A DNA stretch of 44,892 nucleotides from Chloroflexota bacterium (GCA_023480825.1 JAMCWQ010000043.1:1-44892); one strand, 5' to 3'; positions 1 to 9,513 are shown, counted from the first letter of the stretch. The notes: generated by a model from the sequence alone, not told the origin. Numbers and translations are program-made.

Positions 1-152
1 TGGTTACGATGCAGAACACCACGATGCGGACTGACGGCAACAACGTCGATATCGACCGGGAGATGAGCACCTTGGCCGATACAAACATAACCTATAACGC
101 CTTGCTCCAGTTCATGTCCAAGAAGCGCGTTGTGGGCGCCGGCGTGGGATAG
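1..152 (+). pseudogene. Inverted partial copy of flgB (C-terminal part), running off the left edge
   Basis: Bases 1-126 are the exact reverse complement of 303-428. The frame encodes VTMQNTTMRTDGNNVDIDREMSTLADTNITYNALLQFMSKK, identical to FlgB at 262-672(-), then diverges to RVVGAGVG and stops at 150-152. Confidence 0.8.
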
Positions 153-227
153 GGCGGCTGCGGAGCGTTTGTATTGGCTCACCTCCGCGACCGAGCCGTT
201 CTCTGCAGTTGCAGCCTGTATAGTCAT
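127..227 (-). CDS. Possible N-terminal start of the gene downstream of flgB, cut off by the inverted-repeat junction
   Basis: ATG at 227(-) gives MTIQAATAENGSVAEVSQYKRSAAALSHAGAHNA up to the repeat junction. No convincing SD; no family recognised. Confidence 0.25.
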
Positions 228-261
228 CGGGTTTCTACTTCTACCTCTTCAAGAACGCGGC

Positions 262-672
262 CTAGCCGCGCCCGTCGGTAATGATGGACCGCAGCCCGTC
301 AAGCTTCTTGGACATGAACTGGAGCAAGGCGTTATAGGTTATGTTTGTATCGGCCAAGGTGCTCATCTCCCGGTCGATATCGACGTTGTTGCCGTCAGTC
401 CGCATCGTGGTGTTCTGCATCGTAACCACGGCCGGTCCGGCATCGGCGGAACCGGAGCCGGTAATGTGAGCGGCATTGGTGATGGTCATCGGCAGCGTGC
501 CTTGCTGGTCCACGGCCTTTTTTAGAGTATCCTCGAAGGTCACAACAGAGCCTTTGAAATTCGGGGTGTCCACGTTCGCGATGTTATTGGCCGTCACCTT
601 CTGGCGGAGGGCAAGGCCATCCAGGGCTTTGCTTACCACCACACTGGTTGGGTCATTGATTAGTGAAGGCAT
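262..672 (-). CDS. flgB: Flagellar basal-body rod protein FlgB
   Basis: Rod-family N-terminus LDGLALRQKVTANNIANVDTPNFKGSVVTFED and matching C-terminus. Confidence 0.93.
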   Translation of the reverse strand: MPSLINDPTSVVVSKALDGLALRQKVTANNIANVDTPNFKGSVVTFEDTLKKAVDQQGTLPMTITNAAHITGSGSADAGPAVVTMQNTTMRTDGNNVDIDREMSTLADTNITYNALLQFMSKKLDGLRSIITDGRG

Positions 673-685
673 TCAATCCCTCCCA

Positions 686-1795
686 CTAGGCCGCACTTGG
701 GCCTCCCTGATTTTTCCAGTAGTCCAGCACTCTTGCCACGTAGTTCTGCGTCTCGCTGTATGGCGGTATTCCGCCATATTTGTCCACTGCGGCAGGCCCA
801 GCGTTGTAGGCGGCCAGGGCCAGTGGAACATCCCCAAATTTGTCCAGCATTTGCTTGAGGTAGCGCACTCCCCCATCGATGTTTTGGGCCGGATCGAACG
901 GGTTGCTGACACCCAAGGACGCCGCCGTCTGGCTCATCAACTGCATCAACCCCTTGGCTCCGGCTTTGGAGACTGCACCAGGGTTGTAGCCGGACTCCGC
1001 CTTCACCACGGCGTCGATGAGGCCGGCATCCACCCCGTAGCGTGCGGCGCTTGAGGCGATGATTTCCGCGATGTTGCCGCTCGGTAGCGGCCCGGTATAC
1101 GACGCCATGCTGCCGAGCGTGGCCCTCTGCCCGAGGGCTGCAGTGCCGTTGATATAGGGTTCCGGATCAACCGGCTTGCCGTTGACCCGCACTTCGTAGT
1201 GAACATGAGGGCCGGTCGAGAGCCCTGTGTTCCCGGAGTAGGATATGATCTGGCCCTTGCTGATCTTGTCGCCTGGCGCCACTGCCAAGCGCGAGTTGTG
1301 GCCGTAGATAGTCTCTATCTGCCCATCGTGCTCTATGCGCACGGCTAGCCCGTAGCCATCTTCCCATCCGGCCGATTTCACAACGCCGTCGCCGGTGGCG
1401 CGCACCGGCGTGCCCACTGGCACTCCGAAGTCTATGCCGGTGTGGTCGCCGGGTATCCCTGGGACGTCCCTGGGCCCGAAGGTGGAGGTTACCGGCCCGT
1501 TGACCGGCTGCCCGCTTATGGAAGATCCTGCCATCGTAACCAGGCCGGCCTGGGTGCCCTCCGGCATCCGTAGCGACTGCATAAGCTGCTCGAACGGGGA
1601 AACACCGGTGCTGGCGGCGTCCGGGGGCGACCCAATTGACAGGCTGGCGCGGAAGAAATCGCTTACCGGATCCACCGACCCGTAATCTATGAGAGATGAG
1701 TTGTCGCTCGAGTCCTGCCCAAGCCCAAGACTCCCGCTTCCAAGGGAGGGTTGGTAATTGACCAAGGGCGTCAGCGCCTGTAGTTTCGAGATCAT
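686..1795 (-). CDS. Bifunctional peptidoglycan hydrolase: M23 (LytM) endopeptidase plus C-terminal SLT lytic transglycosylase, no Sec signal
   Basis: M23 motifs HTGIDFG and GPHVHYEVRVNGKPVDP; SLT motifs DAVVKAESGYNPGAVSKAGAKGLMQLM and LALAAYNAGPAAVDKYGGIPPYSETQNYV. Confidence 0.92.
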   Translation of the reverse strand: MISKLQALTPLVNYQPSLGSGSLGLGQDSSDNSSLIDYGSVDPVSDFFRASLSIGSPPDAASTGVSPFEQLMQSLRMPEGTQAGLVTMAGSSISGQPVNGPVTSTFGPRDVPGIPGDHTGIDFGVPVGTPVRATGDGVVKSAGWEDGYGLAVRIEHDGQIETIYGHNSRLAVAPGDKISKGQIISYSGNTGLSTGPHVHYEVRVNGKPVDPEPYINGTAALGQRATLGSMASYTGPLPSGNIAEIIASSAARYGVDAGLIDAVVKAESGYNPGAVSKAGAKGLMQLMSQTAASLGVSNPFDPAQNIDGGVRYLKQMLDKFGDVPLALAAYNAGPAAVDKYGGIPPYSETQNYVARVLDYWKNQGGPSAA

Positions 1796-1799
1796 TAGA

Positions 1800-2288
1800 T
1801 TACCCTTCAGAGTGCGATTCGATAGCTTGCTTCCTTGACCTAATCTTGTGATTGAATTGCACCATGGAGATATCGTCGGTTGTCCGGTTTTCCTCCAGCT
1901 TCAGTTCTTGCTTGACGCGGGCTTCCGCGGACTCTTTCAGCTTCTCCAACTGTTTCTTCTCCTTGGCGGCCTCTATCAGTTGCTCCCGCTGGCGGTCCAC
2001 CGCATCTTGGATGGAGGCAATGAGTTGTTCTTGCACCTTGATTCGCTCTTCCAAGGACTGAATGTAGAGCAGATCGAGCCCGATCCGCGGTACGTCCAGT
2101 TGGGCCGACTCTTGGTGACCGAGCATCCCTTCCATGGAGACCACATGCCGGTCGCGAAGAATGCCGAGAGTCTTCGTCTCCTTCTGAAGCAGCCTCTCCA
2201 ACTCGGCCAAGGCCACGCGGAGTGTCTCCTCGACATGCTCACGGTAGTCGAGGACGGGCTGGAGTCTGAAGGCATTTCGTTTGGGCAT
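1800..2288 (-). CDS. fliJ: Flagellar export protein FliJ
   Basis: Small coiled-coil protein (FRLQPVLDYREHVEETLRVALAELERLLQKE) directly after fliI. Confidence 0.85.
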   Translation of the reverse strand: MPKRNAFRLQPVLDYREHVEETLRVALAELERLLQKETKTLGILRDRHVVSMEGMLGHQESAQLDVPRIGLDLLYIQSLEERIKVQEQLIASIQDAVDRQREQLIEAAKEKKQLEKLKESAEARVKQELKLEENRTTDDISMVQFNHKIRSRKQAIESHSEG

Positions 2289-2291
2289 AGG

Positions 2292-3665
2292 CTATCTCCG
2301 GGCCGCTGGCTTTGATCTGTCCGGGCGGGCTTGCGCTTCCTGATCGTCTGGGAATAGCCCTTCCAGCCAAGCCGTGGTTTCTTCGTAGGCTGTGCTTTCA
2401 TCAGATGGTTGAATGAGCAGCCCTTTGACTTTGGGCATCATCTCTAGGGAGTAGTCGATGGCCGGGTTGCTGCCGGCCACATAGGCGCCGATATTGACTA
2501 GATCTCTGGCGCTCTGATAGGTGGCCAGGACTTCTCTCAGCTTACCGGCAGCAGCGCGGTGTTGCGGTAGAGTTATGGTGTTCATAATCCGGCTGACACT
2601 GCCGAGCACATTGATGGGAGGGTAGTGGTTTTCGGCCGCCAAATCGCGAGATAGGACTATATGGCCGTCCAGAATCGAGCGCACAGTGTCCGTTATCGGC
2701 TCAGTCAGATCGTCGGACTCCACGAGCACGGTATAGAAGCCCGTAATTGTCCCACGCTCCGCGGTGCCGGTGCGCTCCATGAGTTTCGGCAGGAGGGCAA
2801 ATACGGAAGGGGTGTAGCCCTTCATCGCGGGTGGCTCGCCGATTGCCAACCCGATCTCTCGCTGGGCCATGGCGAAGCGCGTGACCGAATCCATCATGAA
2901 CGTAACGTCCATGCCCTGATCCCGGAAATACTCGGCTATAGTAGTGGCCACCCAGGCCCCCTTGATGCGGAGCAGAGAGGACTGATCGGAGGTGGAGACC
3001 ACGACGACGGACCGTTGTAGGCCTTCTTGGCCCAAGTCACGGTTGATGAAGTCCTGCACCTCGCGTCCTCGCTCGCCGATGAGGGCGATTACGTTGACAT
3101 CCGATTTGCTGTTCCTGGCGATCATGCCCATCAGGGTGCTCTTGCCCACTCCGCTACCGGCAAAGATGCCCATACGCTGCCCTTTTCCGCAGGTTAGGAG
3201 CGCATCAATGGCGCGCACCCCGGTAGGCAGCGGCTCGGTTATCATCCGGCGAGTGAGCGGGCTGGGCGAATCGTCACGGAGGACATACTCCTCCGAGAAG
3301 TTCAAGGGGCCAAGGCCGTCGATAGGCTTGCCGAAGCCGTCCAACACTCTTCCCAGCAAGCCTTCTCCGACCGGAATAGTGAACACCCGCCCGCTGGCAA
3401 CTACTTCACTGCCCGGCTTGATGCCGCGCATCTCTCCAAATGGCATAAGGAGGAGACGGTCGTTGCGAAAACCAACAACCTCCGCTGATATGCGCGGCGA
3501 GGACTCATGGGGGTGGATATGACAGATCTCCCCTACCTGGGAGGCCAGGCCCTCCACCTCGACTGTGAGGCCGATGACCTGGACAACGCGTCCCTTGGCC
3601 CGGAATGGGCTAATGGATAGAAGCATTTGCTGATATTTTTCTAGGTCTATGACCTTAACACTCAT
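2292..3665 (-). CDS. fliI: Flagellum-specific ATPase FliI
   Basis: Walker A GIFAGSGVGKSTLMGMIAR, ALIGERGREVQDFI. Confidence 0.96.
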   Translation of the reverse strand: MSVKVIDLEKYQQMLLSISPFRAKGRVVQVIGLTVEVEGLASQVGEICHIHPHESSPRISAEVVGFRNDRLLLMPFGEMRGIKPGSEVVASGRVFTIPVGEGLLGRVLDGFGKPIDGLGPLNFSEEYVLRDDSPSPLTRRMITEPLPTGVRAIDALLTCGKGQRMGIFAGSGVGKSTLMGMIARNSKSDVNVIALIGERGREVQDFINRDLGQEGLQRSVVVVSTSDQSSLLRIKGAWVATTIAEYFRDQGMDVTFMMDSVTRFAMAQREIGLAIGEPPAMKGYTPSVFALLPKLMERTGTAERGTITGFYTVLVESDDLTEPITDTVRSILDGHIVLSRDLAAENHYPPINVLGSVSRIMNTITLPQHRAAAGKLREVLATYQSARDLVNIGAYVAGSNPAIDYSLEMMPKVKGLLIQPSDESTAYEETTAWLEGLFPDDQEAQARPDRSKPAARR

Positions 3666-3667
3666 AG

Positions 3668-4417
3668 CTAATGTGACTCGGCCGCAGCATTGAAAGCTCG
3701 TTCAATCTCGCTTATTTGTACTTCTAGCTTGGCGTCGATGGTTCCACGCTTCGTCGTTACCACACAGCCCCCGACTTCCACCCGCTCGTCGGCGGTAAAT
3801 TCGAGGCCATGCTCGCGATACCCGGGGTCGTGTTCCTCGGACCAATAACCGCTTATCGTCTCCAGGTCCGTGGGATTCACTGCGATACGCACGATATCCT
3901 GCGTGGCTATGCCCTGGGTCGCCGCTTCCACCACGCGGGTGACCAATTCCCGGTCGACCGAGGCTTGGACCCGCACTATCTTCTGGGCGATGGCCAACGC
4001 CAGATTCACGACCTCTTGCTCGCATTCGGCGGCCAGCTGCGCCTTGGCCCGCCTTAGCTCATCGGCGAGGCGTCGCATGAGCTCGATTTGCGATTGTGCC
4101 TCCGCCTGGCCCTGGGCAACCCCCTCCCGCCAGCCTGCGGCATAACCCTCTTCCTGGGCGGCTTGGAAGACTCTCTCACTCTCTAGTTCGGCTTCTCGAA
4201 TTATCGCCTCGGCTTCGAGCTTGGCGTTCTCGACCTGGTGCGCCCAATCCAAGGTCTCCTGCCCAGCGGAGCCGTCTAGCTGAAAGTCGCTATCTACGGG
4301 CCCAATTGGCTCTAAATTGCCGGATTCCGGCGCTTGGGGTTCTCCTCCACTGGTGTCGGCCGTGACCATCTGAAGCTGTACGCGGTGCGTCTTGATTATC
4401 CTAGACGATGACATCAT
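3668..4417 (-). CDS. fliH: Flagellar assembly protein FliH
   Basis: FliH-like region AEAIIREAELESERVFQAAQEEGYAAGWREGVAQGQAEAQ; position between fliG and fliI. Confidence 0.88.
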   Translation of the reverse strand: MMSSSRIIKTHRVQLQMVTADTSGGEPQAPESGNLEPIGPVDSDFQLDGSAGQETLDWAHQVENAKLEAEAIIREAELESERVFQAAQEEGYAAGWREGVAQGQAEAQSQIELMRRLADELRRAKAQLAAECEQEVVNLALAIAQKIVRVQASVDRELVTRVVEAATQGIATQDIVRIAVNPTDLETISGYWSEEHDPGYREHGLEFTADERVEVGGCVVTTKRGTIDAKLEVQISEIERAFNAAAESH

Positions 4418-5411
4418 CGCCTCCCCGGGAGATGACGATCTCTTCCGCTTCGTCTAGGCGGCGGACCACATTGACGATTCGCTGCTGGGCCTCTTCCACA
4501 GCTCGCAGCCGGACTGGACCGGAGACGGCGATATCGTCTCTGAGCATCTCGGCGGCTCTTGCGGACATGTTCTTGAAGATCCGCTCCTTCAGGTCTTCTT
4601 TGGAGCCCTTGAGAGCCATGGCCAGGTCCTTGGTGTCAATGTCCCGTAGCACCCGCTGGAGCGAGCGGTCATCCAACTGCCCGATATCTTCGAAGACGAA
4701 CATCAGCTTCCGGATATTCTCGGTGAGTTCCGAATCGGACTCTTCAAGGCGCTCGAGTATGCCCTTCTCCGTGCTCCTATCAACCCTGTTCAGAATCTTG
4801 ACCAGAAACTCCAGGCCACCTACGGAGGTGTAGTCCTGAGACAGGACCATGCACCGTTTCTTCTTCAAGATGTTCTCGACGTCCTTCACCACCTCTGGCG
4901 CCGTGCGGTCCATGCTCGCTATTCTTTGGGCGATATCGGCCTGCATTCCCGGGTCCAATCCGGCGAGGATGGCTCCCGCCTGGTTCGGTGGAAGATGGGA
5001 GAGAATGAGGGCAATGGTCTGCGGATGTTCGTTCTGAATAAAACTTATGAGCTGGACGGGGTCCGTCTCACGGATGAAATCGAAGGGGTGGATTCGCCGG
5101 CGGGCCGCCAAGCGGTTCAGCAACTCCTCGGCCTTCTGGGGTCCAAGGGCGCGGAGAAGTACCTCCCTCGCGTAGCCCTCGCCGCCGGCTGAAAGGTACT
5201 CGTGGGCCAGAGACATCTCATAGCATTCTTGAAGGATATCTTCTTTGGTATCCTCGGAGATCTTCTTCATGGCGAAAATCTCTGTGGTGACCCGTTCAAT
5301 CTCGGCTTCCTTGCACGATTTCAGCACTTGCGCGGAGATTTCCGGGCCGAGGGCGATGAGCAACGCTGCGGCCTTCTGCTTACCACTAAATCCCTTGGAG
5401 ATGGTTGCCAT
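4401..5411 (-). CDS. fliG: Flagellar motor switch protein FliG
   Basis: GFSGKQKAAALLIALGPEISAQVLK; EHPQTIALILSHLPPNQAGAIL. Confidence 0.96.
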   Translation of the reverse strand: MATISKGFSGKQKAAALLIALGPEISAQVLKSCKEAEIERVTTEIFAMKKISEDTKEDILQECYEMSLAHEYLSAGGEGYAREVLLRALGPQKAEELLNRLAARRRIHPFDFIRETDPVQLISFIQNEHPQTIALILSHLPPNQAGAILAGLDPGMQADIAQRIASMDRTAPEVVKDVENILKKKRCMVLSQDYTSVGGLEFLVKILNRVDRSTEKGILERLEESDSELTENIRKLMFVFEDIGQLDDRSLQRVLRDIDTKDLAMALKGSKEDLKERIFKNMSARAAEMLRDDIAVSGPVRLRAVEEAQQRIVNVVRRLDEAEEIVISRGGDDVIV

Positions 5412-7034
5412 CTATCGCTTGTCCTCGTCTTCAGCCAGCCAGGTCTGCACTACCTGGGCGATCGCATCTGGTTGCTGCCTCGCCAGAGTGGATACCTGTT
5501 GTTGCACCATGCGCCGCCTCTGTCCCTCGGCGATGAGTTGTTCCGGCGGAATTAGACCGGTCGCTATCTCCATGTTGGGAGAATTGCTCCGGCCCATGGC
5601 GAACGCCAGTTCGGGAGTGGCGGCAGTCTGCCCCTTCTTGCCTTTTGGCTTCTTCTCCCGCTTGGCGGGCTTGAAAAGAAAGCGGAGGAATACCAGAAGT
5701 AGGACGGGCACCAGGATCAAGCCCAACACCTTGGCGGCGGTGTAGATCATTTGCATCCGCTCGGCATCCGACATGGCCTTCTCTTGCTCGGTCACGAACG
5801 ATTTGTCGAACGGGACACTGGTCATAGTCAGAGTGTCACCCCTGGCCTGGTCAATTCCCACGGCCGCGGATATGGCGCTCTGCAAGTTAGTTACCTGAGA
5901 AGCGGGTGTGGCGGAGTCCACCACGACGGCTACCGATAGCTTTTTGATGCTGCCGGGAGACTTCACAGTAGTCTCGGTGCTCTTGGAAAGCTCGTAATTG
6001 GTGGTGGTATCGGATGTGGAATATCCGCCGTTACCCGTGGTCGTGGTCGCCTGATATCCAGGTACATTGGAAGCCACTCCGGGAACGCCAACGCCGCCCG
6101 GGTCCTGGGACGTGGAGGTCTCAGTCACGGTGTGCGAGCTGCGCACCTGGGCTTGGGCATTATTGGGACTGTAGATCTCCTTGTCTGCCTGGAAAGTATC
6201 CCAGTCCAGAGTGGCCGATACCCGCACAGCCGCCTTGCCCGGGCCGAGGACTTTGTCGAGTAGCCCTTGGGCCTTCTGCGTTATTGTTCCCTCTACCTGG
6301 CGCTGGATATCCATTTGGCTGGCAGTCAAGCCCAGTGTGGCGTCTCCGGCGGCGCCGGAAGCATCGGACAGCAGGTTTCCATCGGTATCCAAGATGGTTA
6401 AGTTCTCGGGTTTCAGTCCCTCAACTGCGCTGGCGACCAGATGAGAGACTCCTTTGACTTGCTCTGGAGTAAGCTGGGCGCCAGGCCGGAGTTTCAGAAC
6501 CACAGAGGCCGTGGACTCCGTTTGATTGTCGGTGTAGATCGTGGGCTGGGGGATCACGATATGCACGCGTGACTGCTCGACCTCAGAAAGCTGGTTAATA
6601 GTGCGGCTTAGCTCCCCCTCCAAGGCCCTTTGGTAGTTGATCTGCTGGGTGAAATCGGTCATACCGAAGTTCGTCTGGTCGAAAATCTCAAAGCCCACAC
6701 CGCTGCCTTTGGGCAGGCCTTGCCCTGCCAGGTCCAGCCTCGTTTGGTCCACTTGGGAGGAGGGAACACGAATAGTTGTACCACCATCGGCTAGCTGGTA
6801 CTGTATTTTCGAATCGTTCAACTTGGTGGTGATGGCAGAGGCATCATCCTGGCTGAGACCGGAGAAAAGGGTGGCATAATCGGGCATTTGGGCCCAAATT
6901 ACCAATCCGATCGAGGCCGCAACCGCAATGACGCCAAGGAAGGCGATAGCCATCTTCTGGCCCTGGCTGAGCCGCTTCCAGATATCCACTAATTGTTCTT
7001 TTACTTGATCTAAACGCTCTTTCAATGGCGCCAC
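5412..7034 (-). CDS. fliF: Flagellar MS-ring protein FliF
   Basis: YATLFSGLSQDDASAITTKLND; INYQRALEGELSRTINQL; two TM regions. Confidence 0.96.
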   Translation of the reverse strand: MAPLKERLDQVKEQLVDIWKRLSQGQKMAIAFLGVIAVAASIGLVIWAQMPDYATLFSGLSQDDASAITTKLNDSKIQYQLADGGTTIRVPSSQVDQTRLDLAGQGLPKGSGVGFEIFDQTNFGMTDFTQQINYQRALEGELSRTINQLSEVEQSRVHIVIPQPTIYTDNQTESTASVVLKLRPGAQLTPEQVKGVSHLVASAVEGLKPENLTILDTDGNLLSDASGAAGDATLGLTASQMDIQRQVEGTITQKAQGLLDKVLGPGKAAVRVSATLDWDTFQADKEIYSPNNAQAQVRSSHTVTETSTSQDPGGVGVPGVASNVPGYQATTTTGNGGYSTSDTTTNYELSKSTETTVKSPGSIKKLSVAVVVDSATPASQVTNLQSAISAAVGIDQARGDTLTMTSVPFDKSFVTEQEKAMSDAERMQMIYTAAKVLGLILVPVLLLVFLRFLFKPAKREKKPKGKKGQTAATPELAFAMGRSNSPNMEIATGLIPPEQLIAEGQRRRMVQQQVSTLARQQPDAIAQVVQTWLAEDEDKR

Positions 7035-7067
7035 CTAGCCACGATAGACTTCAATCGGAATAGACCG

Positions 7068-7367
7068 CTAAATCTGCATTCGCATTACTTCTTGGTACGC
7101 TTCGACAAGCTTGTTGCGCACCTGTAATGCGAGTTGGAAGGCGAGAGATGATTGTTCAACCGCCAGGGCCACCTGATGTAGCTCCACCGGCTCGCCGGTT
7201 GCCAGCTTGTTAACCATGGTGTCGGCTTGGTTCTGCAGCGAGTTCAGATTGGAGACAGCCTGTTCGAGATACTTCCCGAACGATTCCACTGGCCCATTGC
7301 CGCCGGTCTGCTCCTGCTGCAACGGTATTGTCAGTGCTTTGCTCGATCCTATTGCTTGGACGCTCAT
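7068..7367 (-). CDS. fliE: Flagellar hook-basal body protein FliE
   Basis: C-terminal LALQVRNKLVEAYQEVMRMQI. Confidence 0.92.
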   Translation of the reverse strand: MSVQAIGSSKALTIPLQQEQTGGNGPVESFGKYLEQAVSNLNSLQNQADTMVNKLATGEPVELHQVALAVEQSSLAFQLALQVRNKLVEAYQEVMRMQI

Positions 7368-7391
7368 CGGTTTGCCTCTGGTTCTCTTCTA

Positions 7392-7832
7392 CTAGCGGAA
7401 CAAATCCAGGGTTTTCACGGCCATATCTTTGGCGACATTCAGAGCGGTGATGTTGGCCTCATATGCCCGGCTCGCCGAGATCATGTCTGTCATTTCGGTC
7501 ACAACGTTAATGTCCGGGTAGGTGACGTAGCCGTCTGGGCCGGCGTCCGGGTGGGTGGGGTCGTACACCCTGCGTACGGCGTTTTGGTCTTCGACGATCG
7601 AGATCGCCCTCACGCCGGCCTGCTGGGACGGTCCCTGCAGAGAATTGGCAAGAATTCCCCGGGCGCCCGTGGAGGCGCGGCTGGAGAACACCACTTGTTC
7701 CCGGAGGTACGGGCCACCCCGCGCAGTGCGAGTGGTCTCCATATTGGCGAGGTTATTGGAAATGACATCCATCCTCAGCCGTTGAGCTGTCAGACCGGAG
7801 GCACTAATCTGTAGTGAGGAAAGATAGCCCAT
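7392..7832 (-). CDS. flgC: Flagellar basal-body rod protein FlgC
   Basis: LQISASGLTAQRLRMDVISNNLANMETTRTARGGPYLRE; C-terminal SASRAYEANITALNVAKDMAVKTLDLFR. Confidence 0.95.
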   Translation of the reverse strand: MGYLSSLQISASGLTAQRLRMDVISNNLANMETTRTARGGPYLREQVVFSSRASTGARGILANSLQGPSQQAGVRAISIVEDQNAVRRVYDPTHPDAGPDGYVTYPDINVVTEMTDMISASRAYEANITALNVAKDMAVKTLDLFR

Positions 7833-7874
7833 GCTGGACCCCCTCTACGCAATTGTGATGGCGTTAGTGATTGC

Positions 7875-7902
7875 ATATTACGTCAGGGGGCGTTGTGGAC
7901 AA
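7875..7902 (-). promoter_or_regulatory. Candidate sigma-70-like promoter upstream of flgC
   Basis: Minus-strand TTGTCC-N16-TAATAT (4/6 and 4/6 matches) in the sortase-flgC intergenic region. Confidence 0.3.
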
Positions 7903-7938
7903 AGGGCCGGTAATCCCGGTTCGGAAGGCTAAAAGTCC

Positions 7939-8625
7939 CTACACTTGCTTGGCGACCACTATCAACCTGTGGGTGTAGACGCCATCTGGCACGCAGGTGA
8001 TTAGTGTGAGGGTGCGGTCATTGGTTTGAGCCATCACGCTGGTCTCCGTTGGCAGAACGACCTTGGTTTCCACTACCTGATAGAGGAATTCGTCCTCTTC
8101 GGTAAATAGAATTATGGCATCGCCGACTTGCACCTCCGGGAGCCTCTTGAACACGGACCCGGCGCGAGTGGTGCTGATGTGCCCGGACATCACGATGTTA
8201 CCAGTCTGGCCTGGATTGGCCGTATCCATGTAGTGGCCCACCTCATAGGGGGCGGTCTCCCAAATGAGGATGCCTTCCTGGACCTTGGTGCCGAGCTCCA
8301 CCACCTTGGAATCCAGACTTATTTTGGGAATCACGATGCGAATAGCAGGGAGAGCGAAGTTCTGCATCTGCTCGAGCTTCTTCGTGGCGCTAATGAGCTC
8401 CTCTTCGGAGATAATGGGAGTCTCCGACTGTGATGGAGTAGGAAATGGAGTCGGTGTCAGCGTGGCGGTTGGGGTAATTGTGGCTTGAGATACAGGCATG
8501 GGCGTAGCCATAGCCTCACCAGCCCTCACGATGACCACCCGGGGTGAGCCGAGCATCTGGTAAGCGGCAAAGAGGATGACTGCCGTGAGCACTCCTAGCA
8601 GAGCAGTTATCAGGCGCCCTTTCAC
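7939..8625 (-). CDS. Sortase family transpeptidase (class D/E-like)
   Basis: N-terminal TM anchor, Pro/Thr linker, catalytic His in NIVMSGHISTT, catalytic Cys in TLTLITCVPDG, Arg in YTHRLIVVAK. Confidence 0.93.
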   Translation of the reverse strand: MKGRLITALLGVLTAVILFAAYQMLGSPRVVIVRAGEAMATPMPVSQATITPTATLTPTPFPTPSQSETPIISEEELISATKKLEQMQNFALPAIRIVIPKISLDSKVVELGTKVQEGILIWETAPYEVGHYMDTANPGQTGNIVMSGHISTTRAGSVFKRLPEVQVGDAIILFTEEDEFLYQVVETKVVLPTETSVMAQTNDRTLTLITCVPDGVYTHRLIVVAKQV

Positions 8626-8690
8626 CGGCCATTACTCCTCATAGTCCTCAGCGGGGGACTGCTTGTAGCATCACGCAAGGCCACGGGGGT

Positions 8691-9065
8691 TCAACCACCA
8701 ATGTTCAATGAGCCGGTGGATCGTCTTGGCGCCGGCCGGTAACCATTGAGGAGGCGCTGCCCGGTGCGAAGATCACTCAAGTCCTTCCGCACGGCCGCCA
8801 TACGGGCGAGTATGGCATGCTCGACCTGCTTGTCGGTTTCTAGTATCCGGCGGATGATTTCGGCGATCGCCGGGTCCCGGTGCAGGGTCTCCTGGAGCAA
8901 CCGGCGGCGCTGTGGCTCGGCTTTGGCCTCAATCTCCGCAAGCAATTGTTCCCTTTTCTGCATCATGTCCGCAAGTTCATCGATGTCGTCTCTCTCGATG
9001 GCTTGCTTCTGGGCAATGGCTAGGGTAAGCACCGCCTGATATAGAGCATGTGATTCGGAGGCCAT
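8691..9065 (-). CDS. FliT/FlgN-like flagellar chaperone
   Basis: Small helical protein directly downstream of fliS; QAVLTLAIAQKQAIERDDIDELADMMQKREQLLAEI. Confidence 0.6.
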   Translation of the reverse strand: MASESHALYQAVLTLAIAQKQAIERDDIDELADMMQKREQLLAEIEAKAEPQRRRLLQETLHRDPAIAEIIRRILETDKQVEHAILARMAAVRKDLSDLRTGQRLLNGYRPAPRRSTGSLNIGG

Positions 9066-9070
9066 AGCTT

Positions 9071-9505
9071 CTACCTCAATGCAAGCTGTAGTTCACCTAT
9101 CCGCAAATTGGTGGCATGGTTCTCGGCGGTGGAACGCTCCGTGACCCGCACTGCTTCCTCCCACGCCGGCAGGAGTTCCTTAAGAAGATCGGCAACCTCT
9201 TGGAATAAGGCCGAGTCCTTCTTCACGTTCGCCTGCACCAAACGCTCGAGCATGTACTCATAGAGCTTGTGCAGATTGGCCGACACCGAGCCGGCATCCA
9301 TGTTCAAAGTCGTCATTAGCTCCGTGATGATGTCCTGGGCCCGTATAGCGCTGGCGTGGGTCTCCTCCATGTTCCCCTCGTCGTTCTCCAGAACGGCCTT
9401 GTTTATGAAGCGCAGGGCGCCTTGGTACAGCATTACCACCAACCGTCCTTTGCTGGCGGTCTCAGCTTGAGTTCTCTGGTACTGCTGGTAAGGGTTGTTA
9501 GTCAT
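9071..9505 (-). CDS. fliS: Flagellar export chaperone FliS
   Basis: NPYQQYQRTQAETASKGRLVVMLYQGALRFINKA. Confidence 0.96.
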   Translation of the reverse strand: MTNNPYQQYQRTQAETASKGRLVVMLYQGALRFINKAVLENDEGNMEETHASAIRAQDIITELMTTLNMDAGSVSANLHKLYEYMLERLVQANVKKDSALFQEVADLLKELLPAWEEAVRVTERSTAENHATNLRIGELQLALR

Positions 9506-9513
9506 GCCCCCTC

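Larger units (their letters stand above)
1..428. repeat. Perfect 126-bp inverted repeat (arms 1-126 and 303-428) with 176-bp spacer
   Basis: Direct base-by-base comparison of both arms; left arm truncated by the window edge. Confidence 0.93.

Noticed and set aside
130-525. Plus-strand 131-aa ORF
   Set aside because: Reads through the spacer and antisense to flgB across the inverted repeat; no family features.
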